Source of the DNA: Rhodospirillales bacterium
GTDB lineage: Bacteria > Pseudomonadota > Alphaproteobacteria > Rhodospirillales > Casp-alpha2
Direction: 5' to 3'
Length of the DNA stretch: 64,000 nucleotides
NCBI GenBank assembly: GCA_018662225.1
Contig: JABJGO010000066.1
Span: 62,001 to 126,000, forward strand
The number at the start of each line of letters is the position of its first letter. The first letter of the stretch is position 1. Below, piece by piece: positions 39,029-47,998 of this stretch. The position numbers and the translations under genes were made by a program. Below the pieces are notes generated by a model. It did no database searches and was not told the DNA's origin. It saw only the letters and a list, made by a program, of their open reading frames with translations.

Positions 39029-40369
39029 ATGGCAAGCGAAGGCAGTTTAGGCGCGCCGGTCCGCCACCCCATCCCCTGGAATGATCCTGATTTCTATGAT
39101 GAGGCGAAGCTGGATGATGAGCTGCGCCGTGTCTTTGATATCTGTCATGGCTGTCGTCGGTGCTTCAATCTGTGTGACAGCTTCCCGCGCTTGTTTGATC
39201 TAATCGACGATTCTGATTCCGGCGAACTGGATACGGTTGCCAGCAAGGATTTCGGCCCGGTTATCGATGCCTGCACGTTGTGCGATTTGTGCTTCATGAC
39301 CAAGTGCCCTTACGTGCCGCCGCATGAATTCGATCTGGATTTCCCGCACCTGATGTTGCGCGCCCGTGCCATAGAACAAAAGAAAAGCGGTACCCCGTTT
39401 TTCGACAAACAGCTCACTGAAACTGATCGTAACGGCAAGGTCGGCTGTTCGCTGTCTGGTTTGGCTAATTGGGGCAGCAAACAGGGTAACGCCCTGACCC
39501 GTCCCCTGTTGGAAACGGTGGCCGGTGTTCACCGTGAAGCCCACCTGCCGGAATTCGGCTCTAAGACGCTGGTTCAGATGGCGCAAGAGACGCCCCTTGA
39601 AAAATCCATGGAATCAGACCGTAAGGTCGTTCTCTACGCCACCTGCTTTTCCAACTATAACGCACCGGCCATTGGTCAGGCCGCGCGCCAGGTCCTGGCT
39701 CGTAACGGTGTTGAGGTGGAAACACTGCATCCCGGCTGTTGCGGGATGCCACAACTGGAACAGGGCGATATCGCCCGTGTGGCAAAGCAAGCCAAGGAAA
39801 TCGCAGCGGAATTCAAACCGTGGATCGAAAAAGGTTACCGGATCGTGCCACTGGTACCGTCGTGCTCGCTGATGCTTAAATTTGAATGGCCGCTTATTCT
39901 ACCCGAAGACGACGACATCAAAGCATTGTCCGAAGCGACCAGTGATATCAGCGAATATATCTGTGACATTTCCCGCGAAGGCGGATTGGCCGAAGGCTTA
40001 CAGCCAATTGATGGCGACATTACGGTTCATATCGCCTGTCATGCCCGCGCCCAGAATATGGGGCAGAAAGCAGCAGAGCTTCTGCGCCTTATTCCGGATA
40101 CCAACCTCAATGTAATCGAGCGGTGTTCCGGCCATGGCGGTGCCTGGGGTGTGAAGAAAGATAACTTTGAGGTCGGTATTAAAATTGGCAAGCCGGTTGC
40201 CCGTCAGGCCGTAAAGGCGTCTGTTGCCGGGGCTAAATACCTGGTGTCCGAATGCCCGCTCGCTCGCGACCACATTGTTCAGGGCATTGCCAAGCTGGGC
40301 GAAGAAATCCCCGACCTGGGTGAGAACAAGCACCCGATCGAATTACTTGCAGCTGCGTATGGTTATTGA
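39029..40369 (+). CDS. [4Fe-4S] ferredoxin/CCG-domain protein (GlpC/HdrD-like)
   Basis: Probable electron-transfer protein. Near residue 38 comes CHGCRRCFNLC and near 83 CTLCDLCFMTKCPY, two CxxCxxC(x3)C sets for [4Fe-4S] clusters. Two CCG-type cysteine-rich domains follow: a complete one with HPGCCGMPQ near 235 and a second, degenerate one around CSGHGGAWGVK near 368, where CCG is replaced by HGG. No transmembrane segment is seen. The ATG at 39029 has GGAG in front; a GTG five codons earlier is possible. It is followed by a DUF3501 gene and preceded by rubrerythrin, a recurrent trio. Confidence 0.87.
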   Translation: MASEGSLGAPVRHPIPWNDPDFYDEAKLDDELRRVFDICHGCRRCFNLCDSFPRLFDLIDDSDSGELDTVASKDFGPVIDACTLCDLCFMTKCPYVPPHEFDLDFPHLMLRARAIEQKKSGTPFFDKQLTETDRNGKVGCSLSGLANWGSKQGNALTRPLLETVAGVHREAHLPEFGSKTLVQMAQETPLEKSMESDRKVVLYATCFSNYNAPAIGQAARQVLARNGVEVETLHPGCCGMPQLEQGDIARVAKQAKEIAAEFKPWIEKGYRIVPLVPSCSLMLKFEWPLILPEDDDIKALSEATSDISEYICDISREGGLAEGLQPIDGDITVHIACHARAQNMGQKAAELLRLIPDTNLNVIERCSGHGGAWGVKKDNFEVGIKIGKPVARQAVKASVAGAKYLVSECPLARDHIVQGIAKLGEEIPDLGENKHPIELLAAAYGY

Positions 40370-40382
40370 GGCGAATATTGAG

Positions 40383-40967
40383 ATGAAAACTGAAATTACC
40401 CGGGGCGACGTGATGGACATGGACGCCTATGCCGGTGTCCGCAAAGAACGGCGTGCGCGGATTACCGAACTCAAGCGTGACCGCCGTGTGCATGTGGGCC
40501 CGGACGCCACGTTCTATTTCGAATCCTATGACACCATGTGGCATCAGGTCCATGAGATGCTGTATATCGAACGCGGCGGCGAAGAACAGATCGCGGATGA
40601 ACTCGAAGCCTATAACCCGCTCATTCCAAATGGTCGGGAGCTGGTCACCACGTTAATGTTTGAAGTGGACGACCCCGACCGGCGCGAGGTCTTTCTGGCT
40701 GATCTTGGCGGTGTGGAAGAAACTGTCACCATCGCTGTTGGCGGCGAAACTATTACGGGCGTGCCGGAAACCGACATTGATCGAACCACGGCTGACGGCA
40801 AGGCCTCTGCCATCCAGTTCATTCATTTTCCATTTAACGATGCCCAGGCTGAAGCGTTTAAGACCGAAGGCGCACAAGTGGTGCTCGGTATCGGGCATGC
40901 CAAGTACGGGCATCTGGCGATTATGGGTGAGAATGTTCGCGCTGCACTGGCCAGCGACTTTGCCTAA
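40383..40967 (+). CDS. DUF3501 family protein
   Basis: A 194-residue cytoplasmic protein beginning MKTEITRGDVMDMDAYAGVR. It contains the arginine-rich stretch ERRARITELKRDRRVHVGP and the segment FYFESYDTMWHQVHEMLYIE typical of DUF3501. No catalytic motif is known and none is proposed. It starts 13 bases after the CCG-domain gene; upstream in-frame starts would lie inside that gene. Persistent linkage suggests it works with the rubrerythrin and iron-sulfur proteins. Confidence 0.85.
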   Translation: MKTEITRGDVMDMDAYAGVRKERRARITELKRDRRVHVGPDATFYFESYDTMWHQVHEMLYIERGGEEQIADELEAYNPLIPNGRELVTTLMFEVDDPDRREVFLADLGGVEETVTIAVGGETITGVPETDIDRTTADGKASAIQFIHFPFNDAQAEAFKTEGAQVVLGIGHAKYGHLAIMGENVRAALASDFA

Positions 40968-40976
40968 AGTTTGGGC

Positions 40977-41744
40977 TTAAAACTCACGAAACAAGCGGCC
41001 GTAACCCTCAATTTTATCGTCAATCCCGGCCAGGCGAAGCGTGTCCCATATCATGGCCTGATTGCTTGTGATAACCGGTTTACCGACGGCTTGTTCCAGT
41101 TCTTCCACGATGTCCAGTGACCGTAACGCGCCGCAACTGATGAACAGTGTATCGGCGTCAGCCCTGTCGGCGGCTTGTGCGAATTCCTTAATGAAGTCGG
41201 GCGCGACTTTAACCATGTCGCTATCGCGTTCAATATTCATGCCCTGAATATTGATGGTCTCAAACCCGGCGTATTTCAGGTAATCGGCTTCCATACGGTT
41301 GATTTCATCCAGGTACGGCGTGGCAATGGCCAGCCGAGACGAGCCAAAGGCATTGAGCGCGCGAATGACGCTGGTGATCAGCGATGTGGCCTTGGCGTTT
41401 GGTGCCCCTGTGTTCAGTTCGTGGAACACGCGCTCTTCCCCAATAACCAGGCTGCCCGACGTGCAAGCGTAACAGACTACATCAAGCGATCCATCAGGCA
41501 GGATGGTCGCCGCGGCGGTGCCCAGCTCTGATGCCTGTGCAGCGAGAGTATCTACCGTAATGCTGTCGGGGATCGGTGCTCGCGCAAAATGCACACCCAC
41601 GCCCGGCGGTACAATCTTGTACACATCGTCCGGAATCGTTTGTTCTGTGGCGAGCAGCACATAGCCGATCTTTGCCCGGCTATGCCTTCCGGCATCGAAC
41701 CGAATACCGGGGACCTGATCGGGGTGAGGTTGTAGCTGTTGCAT
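40977..41744 (-). CDS. Asp/Glu racemase superfamily protein (maleate isomerase / arylmalonate decarboxylase-like)
   Basis: Cofactor-independent enzyme fold with two candidate catalytic cysteines in symmetric positions: VVCYACTSGSLVIG and TLFISCGALRSLD. The N-terminus RAKIGYVLLATEQTIPDDVY and the early VHFARAPIPDSI fit the maleate cis-trans isomerase/arylmalonate decarboxylase branch rather than amino acid racemases. The ATG at 41744 (255 residues) has AGG nine bases upstream; in-frame ATG 41753 and GTG 41783 are alternatives. The substrate is unknown. It is convergent with DUF3501 with nine bases between stops. Confidence 0.8.
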   Translation of the reverse strand: MQQLQPHPDQVPGIRFDAGRHSRAKIGYVLLATEQTIPDDVYKIVPPGVGVHFARAPIPDSITVDTLAAQASELGTAAATILPDGSLDVVCYACTSGSLVIGEERVFHELNTGAPNAKATSLITSVIRALNAFGSSRLAIATPYLDEINRMEADYLKYAGFETINIQGMNIERDSDMVKVAPDFIKEFAQAADRADADTLFISCGALRSLDIVEELEQAVGKPVITSNQAMIWDTLRLAGIDDKIEGYGRLFREF

Positions 41745-41830
41745 GGCGATCATCCTGTGTGAGTTCAGGCACACAGTATTCACTCATTCGTTCAGGAGAT
41801 AAAGTCTAGTGGCCAGGGTCTTTCCGCGCC

Positions 41831-42349
41831 CTAGTCAAAGACTTCGTTTTTGTAGGCGCCCCAGAAGTCCACATGGCGTAACCACCCCTGATAGCCATCG
41901 GCTTCAATCTGGCACCAGCCATTGCCATTGGGACAATCCATCAATCGAGCGACCACACCCGGTTCCAGCCGCGCTACTAGTTTGCTTTTGGCATCATCTT
42001 TCTGGCGCAACAACCGAACGTCACCTTGGATGATCACTGTGCGCTTGCCGCTCAGCATGCTCTGGTGAACCCAGCCTTGCGTGCCTTCCCAATCGCGAAT
42101 TTTGCGCCAGGTCTCGAATTCGGCAATCACTTCCACGGGTAAGTCTTTGCGCACGTAGACCCATTCGACCGGGTATTGTACACCGGGGCCGGTACGTAAA
42201 TTTACCTCACTTGCGCGCAGGCTTACAAACCGCGGCAAGGGCAATCCCGACGTGCCCTGTCCCGCTGAAACAGCGGCCAACACCGGGCCTGTGGCCAGTA
42301 TCAGGGCGACTAGTGCGCCCATGATGTATGGAAGGGTTCTTCTTTTCAT
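41831..42349 (-). CDS. Exported SH3-domain protein
   Basis: A 172-residue protein with an N-terminal signal peptide (RRTLPYIMGALVALILATGP, cut near VLAA) and two bacterial SH3-like modules: about 45-105 (SEVNLRTGPGVQYPVEW, then TQGWVHQSML) and 108-165 (VRLLRQKDDAKSKLVARL, then YQGWLRHVDFWG). SH3b domains bind cell-wall peptides; the DUF1058-type arrangement is common in alphaproteobacteria. It is divergent from the dehydrogenase gene across a 188-base gap. Confidence 0.87.
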   Translation of the reverse strand: MKRRTLPYIMGALVALILATGPVLAAVSAGQGTSGLPLPRFVSLRASEVNLRTGPGVQYPVEWVYVRKDLPVEVIAEFETWRKIRDWEGTQGWVHQSMLSGKRTVIIQGDVRLLRQKDDAKSKLVARLEPGVVARLMDCPNGNGWCQIEADGYQGWLRHVDFWGAYKNEVFD

Positions 42350-42537
42350 CTTCTGGAATTTAACGCTCAGAGGTTAAGAAATTGCCAAAAATTAAGGCCT
42401 GAAAAGGCTTTGAGGTATATCTTTTAGGCCGCGAAACACCATTCCGGCTAGACATTTCCGGGTGCAATTGCTATGGCCTGAACAAGAATTACGCTGATTA
42501 CCACGCCCAGCACTTTTCCGCGACCAGAGAGGCATGC

Positions 42538-43524
42538 ATGTCTACCAAAAAGCCCCGCGTTGTTATCACCCGCAAGCTGCCAGACGCTATTGAAACGCGG
42601 ATGATGGAGCTGTTTGATGTGCAACTGAATCTCGACGACACACCCATGACCAGCGCCCAGCTTATCGACGCCATGAAAACAGCCGATGTGCTGGTGCCTA
42701 CGGTGACAGACCATATTGACGCGGGCGTTCTGGCTCAGTCTGGGCCCGATCTGCGCCTGATTGCCAACTATGGGGCCGGTATTGACCACATTGATCTGGC
42801 GACGGCACGCCAGCGCGGCATTACCGTGACCAATACACCGGACGTGCTGACCGAAGATACCGCTGATATGACCATGGCCCTGATGCTGGCGGTTCCCCGC
42901 CGGCTTTCCGAAGGCGAGCGGGCCATGCGGTCGGGCGAGTGGAGTGGCTGGTCACCCACATGGATGCTGGGCCACCGCATTTTTGGCAAGCGCCTCGGCA
43001 TTATTGGTATGGGCCGCATTGGCCAGGCCGTTGCCCGCCGCGCCCGTGGGTTCGGTTTGTCGGTGCACTATCACAACCGCCATCAGCTACACGAAGATAT
43101 TGAAAACGAGCTGGAAGCAACCTATTGGGAAAGCCTGGACCAAATGCTGGCGCGTATGGATATTATTTCCATCAATTGCCCGCATACCCCGGCAACTTAT
43201 CATTTGCTGTCTGCCCGCCGGTTGAAGCTGCTTCAACCACAAGCCTACATCGTTAACACCGCGCGTGGTGAGATCGTGGACGAGAATGCCCTGACCCGCA
43301 TGTTACGCGCGGGCGAGGTGGCCGGTGCCGGGCTCGATGTGTTCGAGCACGAACCCGCCGTGAACCCCAAACTGCTGGAACTGGACAATGTGGTTCTGTT
43401 GCCACATATGAGCTCCGCCACCGTTGAAGGCCGTATCGATATGGGTGAAAAGGTTCTGATCAACATCAAGACCTTTGCTGACGGTCACAAGCCACCGGAT
43501 CGCGTGCTCGGCGATATCGCTTAA
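42538..43524 (+). CDS. NAD(P)-dependent 2-hydroxyacid dehydrogenase (glyoxylate/hydroxypyruvate reductase-like)
   Basis: D-isomer-specific 2-hydroxyacid dehydrogenase, 328 residues. The Rossmann motif LGIIGMGRIGQAVA is at about 153-166. The catalytic Arg is Arg243 in NTARGEIVDE, a Glu is in LDVFEHEPA near 270-272, and His290 is in LLPHMSSAT. The closest family by pattern is glyoxylate or hydroxypyruvate reductase (GyaR/GhrA-like). GAGAGG precedes the ATG. Its stop overlaps the stop of the convergent DsrE-like gene by four bases. Confidence 0.88.
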   Translation: MSTKKPRVVITRKLPDAIETRMMELFDVQLNLDDTPMTSAQLIDAMKTADVLVPTVTDHIDAGVLAQSGPDLRLIANYGAGIDHIDLATARQRGITVTNTPDVLTEDTADMTMALMLAVPRRLSEGERAMRSGEWSGWSPTWMLGHRIFGKRLGIIGMGRIGQAVARRARGFGLSVHYHNRHQLHEDIENELEATYWESLDQMLARMDIISINCPHTPATYHLLSARRLKLLQPQAYIVNTARGEIVDENALTRMLRAGEVAGAGLDVFEHEPAVNPKLLELDNVVLLPHMSSATVEGRIDMGEKVLINIKTFADGHKPPDRVLGDIA

Positions 43525-43943
43525 ATAAACACCACTGAACCACTGGCGCTGGCGTTTGATAAAAACGTCACCAAACCGCCCGATGTGACGGGTATGTCAT
43601 CGCGTAAATCGCCGGCATCCAGGCCGCGGGCTTTCAGGCCCATTTCACACACCATGATGGTGACGCCAAATTCGATGCAGGCTGATAGCAGTTCATCAAA
43701 CGTGGCGATCTTTTGGGCGGCGAAATCATCATCCATGGTGCCGCCATTACCAGATCCTTGTGAAACAGGTAAGTCCCGCCAACCTGATTTCATTAACGCC
43801 CGGCAGGCGTCCATGGTAAAAAACAGGGTTACAGACGTATCAATAGCCGCCGCAGACGATGCCATGGCCAGGGCATAATGGATTTTGTCGTAATGACCGT
43901 CGTAGATAACGATCGACAGTTGGGATAATCGTTCATCAGCCAT
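43521..43943 (-). CDS. DsrE family protein
   Basis: A 140-residue DsrE/DsrF-like protein (IVIYDGHYDKIHYALAMAS at the start, a flavodoxin-like alpha/beta fold). A cysteine in TIMVCEMGLKARG falls where DsrE and TusD carry the sulfur-accepting Cys, and another lies in MDACRALM. It starts within the end of the MoeB-like gene (eight-base overlap), so it is translationally coupled to a ubiquitin-like-protein activating enzyme, supporting a role in sulfur transfer. Confidence 0.85.
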   Translation of the reverse strand: MADERLSQLSIVIYDGHYDKIHYALAMASSAAAIDTSVTLFFTMDACRALMKSGWRDLPVSQGSGNGGTMDDDFAAQKIATFDELLSACIEFGVTIMVCEMGLKARGLDAGDLRDDIPVTSGGLVTFLSNASASGSVVFI

Positions 43944-44739
43944 GGATGCTCAGGTCCTTAATCTCAGGGTTATCCCCGCACAGCGGACAGCCCGGATCAG
44001 CTTTCACACCGATGCGCCGGAACTCACTGGCCAGCCCTTCGTACATCATTAGTGTGCCGGACAATGTGTCGCCAATGTCCAGAATTTCCTTCACGACCTC
44101 GGTTGCCTGTAGCGATCCCATCACACCACACAGCGCCCCCAACACGCCGGCTTCGGCGCAGGACGGGATTTGACCGGGCGGTGGTGGTTCACGGAAAATA
44201 CAGCGATAACACGGCCCATGATCGCCACCCTCACCCATCTCAAACGCCTTGTAGGTGGAAATCTGGCCATCGAACCGCAGAATGGCCGCAGACACCAACG
44301 GGATGTGGGCAAAATAAGCCGCATCATTGATCAGGAACCGGGTCTCGAAATTATCGGTACCATCGGCCACCACATCGTACCGGCCAAACAGTTCCATCAC
44401 ATTGTCAGGTGTCAGCCGTTCTTCATACAATTCCAGCTCTACATCCGGATTGATGGCGGCAACGGCCTGCTTAGCACTTTCCACTTTGGATAGGCCAACC
44501 CGGTCTGTTGTATGCAGCACCTGGCGTTGCAGGTTCGACAAATCCACAACATCCGGATCGATGACACCGATATGGCCGATACCGGCAGCGGCCAGATACA
44601 GAATAACGGGTGAGCCCAGTCCACCGGCGCCCACGACCAGCACACGACTGTTCAATAGTCGCGATTGCCCCTCGCCGCCAATTTCTTTCAGCAGAATATG
44701 TCGGGCGTAACGTTCTATTTGTTGTTCGGAGAAATCCAT
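43936..44739 (-). CDS. moeB: MoeB/ThiF/HesA family adenylyltransferase
   Basis: E1-like enzyme that adenylates the C-terminal Gly-Gly of a small sulfur carrier (MoaD, ThiS or CysO type). Residues 1-30 hold RYARHILLKEIGGEGQ, typical of MoeB; the ATP-binding GAGGLGSPVILYLAAAG lies near 37-53; ADGTDNFETRFLINDA carries the catalytic Asp. Two Cys pairs for zinc are present: CYRC near 176 and CPLC near 255. There is no rhodanese domain. Its location between cysK and a DsrE gene may mean it acts in cysteine, thiamine or molybdopterin sulfur transfer; the symbol reflects sequence class only. Confidence 0.88.
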   Translation of the reverse strand: MDFSEQQIERYARHILLKEIGGEGQSRLLNSRVLVVGAGGLGSPVILYLAAAGIGHIGVIDPDVVDLSNLQRQVLHTTDRVGLSKVESAKQAVAAINPDVELELYEERLTPDNVMELFGRYDVVADGTDNFETRFLINDAAYFAHIPLVSAAILRFDGQISTYKAFEMGEGGDHGPCYRCIFREPPPPGQIPSCAEAGVLGALCGVMGSLQATEVVKEILDIGDTLSGTLMMYEGLASEFRRIGVKADPGCPLCGDNPEIKDLSIHG

Positions 44740-44758
44740 TGGATGGGCCAGTCTACAT

Positions 44759-45724
44759 TCAATCCATGTTCAGGCCATCAAACAGACCAGTGGACAAATA
44801 CCGCTCGGCGAATGATGGCAGGATCACAACGATGGTTTTGCCTTCCATGCCGTCCCGGGAGCCGACTTCGATGGCGGCCGAAAGGGCGGCCCCCGATGAG
44901 ATACCCACCGGTACGCCTTCCAATTTGGCGACGCGCCGTGACATGTCCATGGCAGTTTCGTTACCGATTTTCAGCACTTCATCTATGTGATCAGTATTCA
45001 GGTTGCCCGGCACGAACCCGGCACCGATACCCTGAATCTTATGGGGGCCCGGCATGCCGCCTGACAGGATCGGACTGTCTTCCGGCTCAACCGCAATGAC
45101 CTGGAAGCCCGGCTTTCTCTGTTTTAGAACATCCGCCACACCGGTCAGCGTGCCGCCCGTGCCCACACCAGAGATTAAAATATCGGCGGCACCGCTTGAG
45201 TCCTGCCAGATTTCTTCGGCTGTGGTGTTACGGTGAATTTCCGGATTGGCAGGGTTTTCGAACTGTTGCAACAAAACCGCATTGTCATTTTCGTCGGCGA
45301 TCTCCCTGGCCCGCTCAATCGCACCGGCCATACCCTTGGTCGCTGGCGTTAGTTCCAGCTCAGCACCCAGAAAGACCAGCATCTTACGGCGTTCAATAGA
45401 CATGCTTTCCGGCATGGTCAGAATTAGCCGGTACCCCTTGGCAGCACACACAAAAGCCAGCGCAATGCCGGTATTGCCTGATGTGGGTTCAACCAGCACG
45501 CCACCCGGTTTCAAACGGCCGCTTTTCTCCGCGTCTTCGATCATGGCGAAACCGATGCGATCTTTAACCGATGCCAGCGGGTTGAAAAATTCACACTTGC
45601 CTAACAGCGTCGCCTTGCACCCTGTTTCTTTGGCCAGTCGGTCAAGGCGTACCAGCGGCGTGCCGCCAATGGTTTCAAGGATTGAGTCGTATATTTTCCC
45701 GCGTGGTGCTGCTGGGCTTGTCAT
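44759..45724 (-). CDS. cysK: Cysteine synthase (O-acetylserine sulfhydrylase)
   Basis: PLP enzyme making cysteine from O-acetylserine and sulfide. The PLP lysine is in NPLASVKDRIGFAMI near residue 52, the phosphate-binding loop is SGVGTGGTLTGV near 185-196, and the substrate loop is EPTSGNTGIALAF near 77-89. At 321 residues it is the CysK/CysM size; IGAGFVPGNL argues for CysK. An Rrf2 regulator gene lies 33 bases upstream and the MoeB-like gene 19 bases downstream. Confidence 0.95.
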   Translation of the reverse strand: MTSPAAPRGKIYDSILETIGGTPLVRLDRLAKETGCKATLLGKCEFFNPLASVKDRIGFAMIEDAEKSGRLKPGGVLVEPTSGNTGIALAFVCAAKGYRLILTMPESMSIERRKMLVFLGAELELTPATKGMAGAIERAREIADENDNAVLLQQFENPANPEIHRNTTAEEIWQDSSGAADILISGVGTGGTLTGVADVLKQRKPGFQVIAVEPEDSPILSGGMPGPHKIQGIGAGFVPGNLNTDHIDEVLKIGNETAMDMSRRVAKLEGVPVGISSGAALSAAIEVGSRDGMEGKTIVVILPSFAERYLSTGLFDGLNMD

Positions 45725-45757
45725 TGGTTAGGTCCCGTCTGGTTGTTGCTTTATTGG

Positions 45758-46213
45758 TTAAATCGTAAAATCGAGATTGGATCGCCCTTCGCTGGGCACG
45801 TCCGATTTAAGCGCCTGATCACACAAGTCATCGATGGAAATAGATTCGAGGTGCGTCATCATGTCGCTTTGCAATTGATCCAGCAAAGGCCGAACAACCT
45901 TGGTGCCCAATTGAGATTCGGCGTCGCCTGAAGGCTTCCGGTCATCTAATTCCATTTCGTGAACGACCCTGACAATATCGGCCACGGAGATGCGCCGCCG
46001 TTCGCGCGCCAGTCGGTAGCCACCCCTTGGCCCCCGCACACCGCGCAGAACATCGTTGCGCACGAGAACCTGCAACGCTTGTTCAAGGTATCGTTTCGGA
46101 ATTCCCTGACGCCGGGTAATTTCCTGGCTTTGCACCGGCGTGCTACCCGCATGATAGGCAATGTCGAGAACAGCCTCAATTGCGTACAGCATTTTTTTGG
46201 ACATTTTCAGCAT
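45758..46213 (-). CDS. Rrf2 family transcriptional regulator
   Basis: A 151-residue Rrf2 winged-helix protein starting MLKMSKKMLYAIEAVLDIAY. The recognition region is QEITRRQGIPKRYLEQALQVL and the wing VRGPRGGYRLARERRRISV. The three cluster cysteines of IscR are missing; only one Cys (IDDLCDQ) is present. It is therefore closer to CymR-type cysteine-metabolism regulators, and its place just before cysK supports that. The ATG at 46213 is chosen because longer frames overlap dut and lack conservation; ATG 46204 is possible. Confidence 0.88.
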   Translation of the reverse strand: MLKMSKKMLYAIEAVLDIAYHAGSTPVQSQEITRRQGIPKRYLEQALQVLVRNDVLRGVRGPRGGYRLARERRRISVADIVRVVHEMELDDRKPSGDAESQLGTKVVRPLLDQLQSDMMTHLESISIDDLCDQALKSDVPSEGRSNLDFTI

Positions 46214-46250
46214 GTCAGTTTTATCCCTGTTTCCCCAAAACGTGGTTCCC

Positions 46251-46709
46251 CTAAACGTGTGTGCCGGTCGAGCCAAACCCACCGCCGCCCCGCGCACTCT
46301 CGTCCAAATCATCTGTTTCCTGCCACTGGGCAACAGAAACCGGTGCGATGATCAGTTGGGCAATGCGCATGCCACGGTCGATGGTAAATGGTTCATCACC
46401 ATGATTGATCAGGATTACGCCAACCTCGCCCCGGTAATCCGCATCGATGGTGCCCGGGCTATTCAGCACCGTAACCCCGTGTTTTGCGGCAAGCCCGGAT
46501 CGTGGTCGTACCTGTGCTTCATAGCCGCTCGGCAACGCAATCGATATGCCTGTGGGCACAATCGCTCGTTTGCCCGGATCCAGTGTTACCTGTTCTGTTA
46601 CGGCGGCCAGCAAGTCTGCACCCGCCGACTGGTCGGTGGCGTATCCGGGTAGAGGTAGGTCCATGCCATGCGGCAGACGCGCCAGTGGTACCTGAACAAG
46701 TGCGCTCAA
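46251..46709 (-). CDS. dut: Deoxyuridine 5'-triphosphate nucleotidohydrolase
   Basis: Trimeric dUTPase that keeps uracil out of DNA and supplies dUMP. All five family motifs can be traced: [50 protein letters not shown] and the C-terminal GGFGSTGT. The 152-residue length is normal. The start is TTG, overlapping the coaBC stop in the four bases TTGA, with GGAGG seven bases before. Confidence 0.96.
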   Translation of the reverse strand: MSALVQVPLARLPHGMDLPLPGYATDQSAGADLLAAVTEQVTLDPGKRAIVPTGISIALPSGYEAQVRPRSGLAAKHGVTVLNSPGTIDADYRGEVGVILINHGDEPFTIDRGMRIAQLIIAPVSVAQWQETDDLDESARGGGGFGSTGTHV

Positions 46710-47914
46710 CGGGATGCCTCCAACGTATCAACGATGCGATTGGCCAGCTTTTGTGCCACCGCGATCTTGCTGAGCCGGGGCCAGTCTTCGACGCCGTGCT
46801 CATCAACCAGGTGAATAACATTCTCATCGCCACCAAAGGTACCTGTACCGGCAGACACATCATTGGCCAAAATCCAGTCACAGCCTTTGGACAGGCGTTT
46901 CTTTTGGGCGTTCTCGACCACCGAGTCGGTTTCGGCGGCAAAGCCGATCAGCAAGCCCGGTCGTTTGTTTCCAGCCGCACCAAGGGTGCGCAGAATATCA
47001 GGGTTCTCGCTTAGGCTCAGCGGTGCTGGCGCTTCACCCGGTAATTTCTTCATCTTGGATGCCGCTTCATCGGCGGGTCGCCAATCGGCTACGGCTGCGG
47101 CGCAAACGGCGATATGAGCGGGCAGGGCGCTCTCACAGGCATCCAGCATATTGCGCGCTGACTGGACGTGAACCATATGAACGCCCGCCGGGTCAGGCAG
47201 GTTCGTCGGGCCAGAAACCAGCGTTGTTTCTGCACCCATAGCGGCAAGCGCTGCGGCAATGGCGTGGCCCTGTTTACCCGATGATCGATTTGCAATGTAG
47301 CGCACGGGATCAATGGCTTCATGGGTGGGGCCGCTTGTGACCAGGGCGCGCTGACCCATCAAGCGGTTAGAGGCTTGAAAAAAAGACTGGATAGCCGCCA
47401 GAATATATGCCGGTTCAGCCATGCGGCCCATACCGTATTCACCGCATGCCATGTCGCCTTCTTCGGGTCCAACCATGTGGACGCCTCTGGCGGATAGTGT
47501 TTGCAGGTTTTGTTGGGTGGCGGCGTGTTCCCACATGCGCACGTTCATGGCGGGCGCGATCATCACCGGCTTGTCTGTGGCTAACAATGTCGTGCTGGCC
47601 AGATCAGTTGCCAGCCCTGTGGCCATCTTCGCCATCAGGTCCGCCGTTGCCGGGGCCACGACCACCAGATCGGCTTCGCGCGATAGCTGGATATGGCCCA
47701 TGTCGCTTTCTTCGGTCAGGGAAAATAAATCGTCATAGACCGTATCGCCACTGACCGAGCCCAACGTCATGGGTGTGACGAACTGCGCACCGGCATCCGT
47801 TAGGATGACCCGCGTGCTGCCACCGGCCTTTGCGATGAGGCGGACCAGTTCAGGCGTCTTATAGGCGGCAATGCCACCGGCGACGATCAGCAATATGCGT
47901 TTATCTGTCAGCAT
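46706..47914 (-). CDS. coaBC: Phosphopantothenoylcysteine decarboxylase/phosphopantothenate-cysteine ligase
   Basis: Bifunctional enzyme of coenzyme A synthesis. The N-terminal flavoprotein half (1-185) contains the CoaC signature [10 protein letters not shown] near 118-127. The C-terminal ligase half starts near [20 protein letters not shown] and includes [12 protein letters not shown] and the dimer-region [15 protein letters not shown]. At 402 residues it is complete. dut is translationally coupled downstream, an arrangement also seen as coaBC-dut in E. coli. Confidence 0.96.
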   Translation of the reverse strand: MLTDKRILLIVAGGIAAYKTPELVRLIAKAGGSTRVILTDAGAQFVTPMTLGSVSGDTVYDDLFSLTEESDMGHIQLSREADLVVVAPATADLMAKMATGLATDLASTTLLATDKPVMIAPAMNVRMWEHAATQQNLQTLSARGVHMVGPEEGDMACGEYGMGRMAEPAYILAAIQSFFQASNRLMGQRALVTSGPTHEAIDPVRYIANRSSGKQGHAIAAALAAMGAETTLVSGPTNLPDPAGVHMVHVQSARNMLDACESALPAHIAVCAAAVADWRPADEAASKMKKLPGEAPAPLSLSENPDILRTLGAAGNKRPGLLIGFAAETDSVVENAQKKRLSKGCDWILANDVSAGTGTFGGDENVIHLVDEHGVEDWPRLSKIAVAQKLANRIVDTLEASR

Positions 47915-47998
47915 CGGATTACCCTAATGGGGAAATAAAATTATTTCACGCAAATTTAGTGTGTTAAACTAGGTCCATGGCTGCATTACTGCAAGCCT

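Noticed and set aside
42396-42430. Bulged GGCCT-AAAAG hairpin between the SH3 and dehydrogenase genes
   Set aside because: It could be a minus-strand terminator by shape, but no minus-strand gene ends there; left as unexplained without a function claim.
46214-46333. N-terminal extension of the Rrf2 regulator into dut
   Set aside because: The extra 40 residues overlap the dut 3' end in another frame and precede the standard Rrf2 start.
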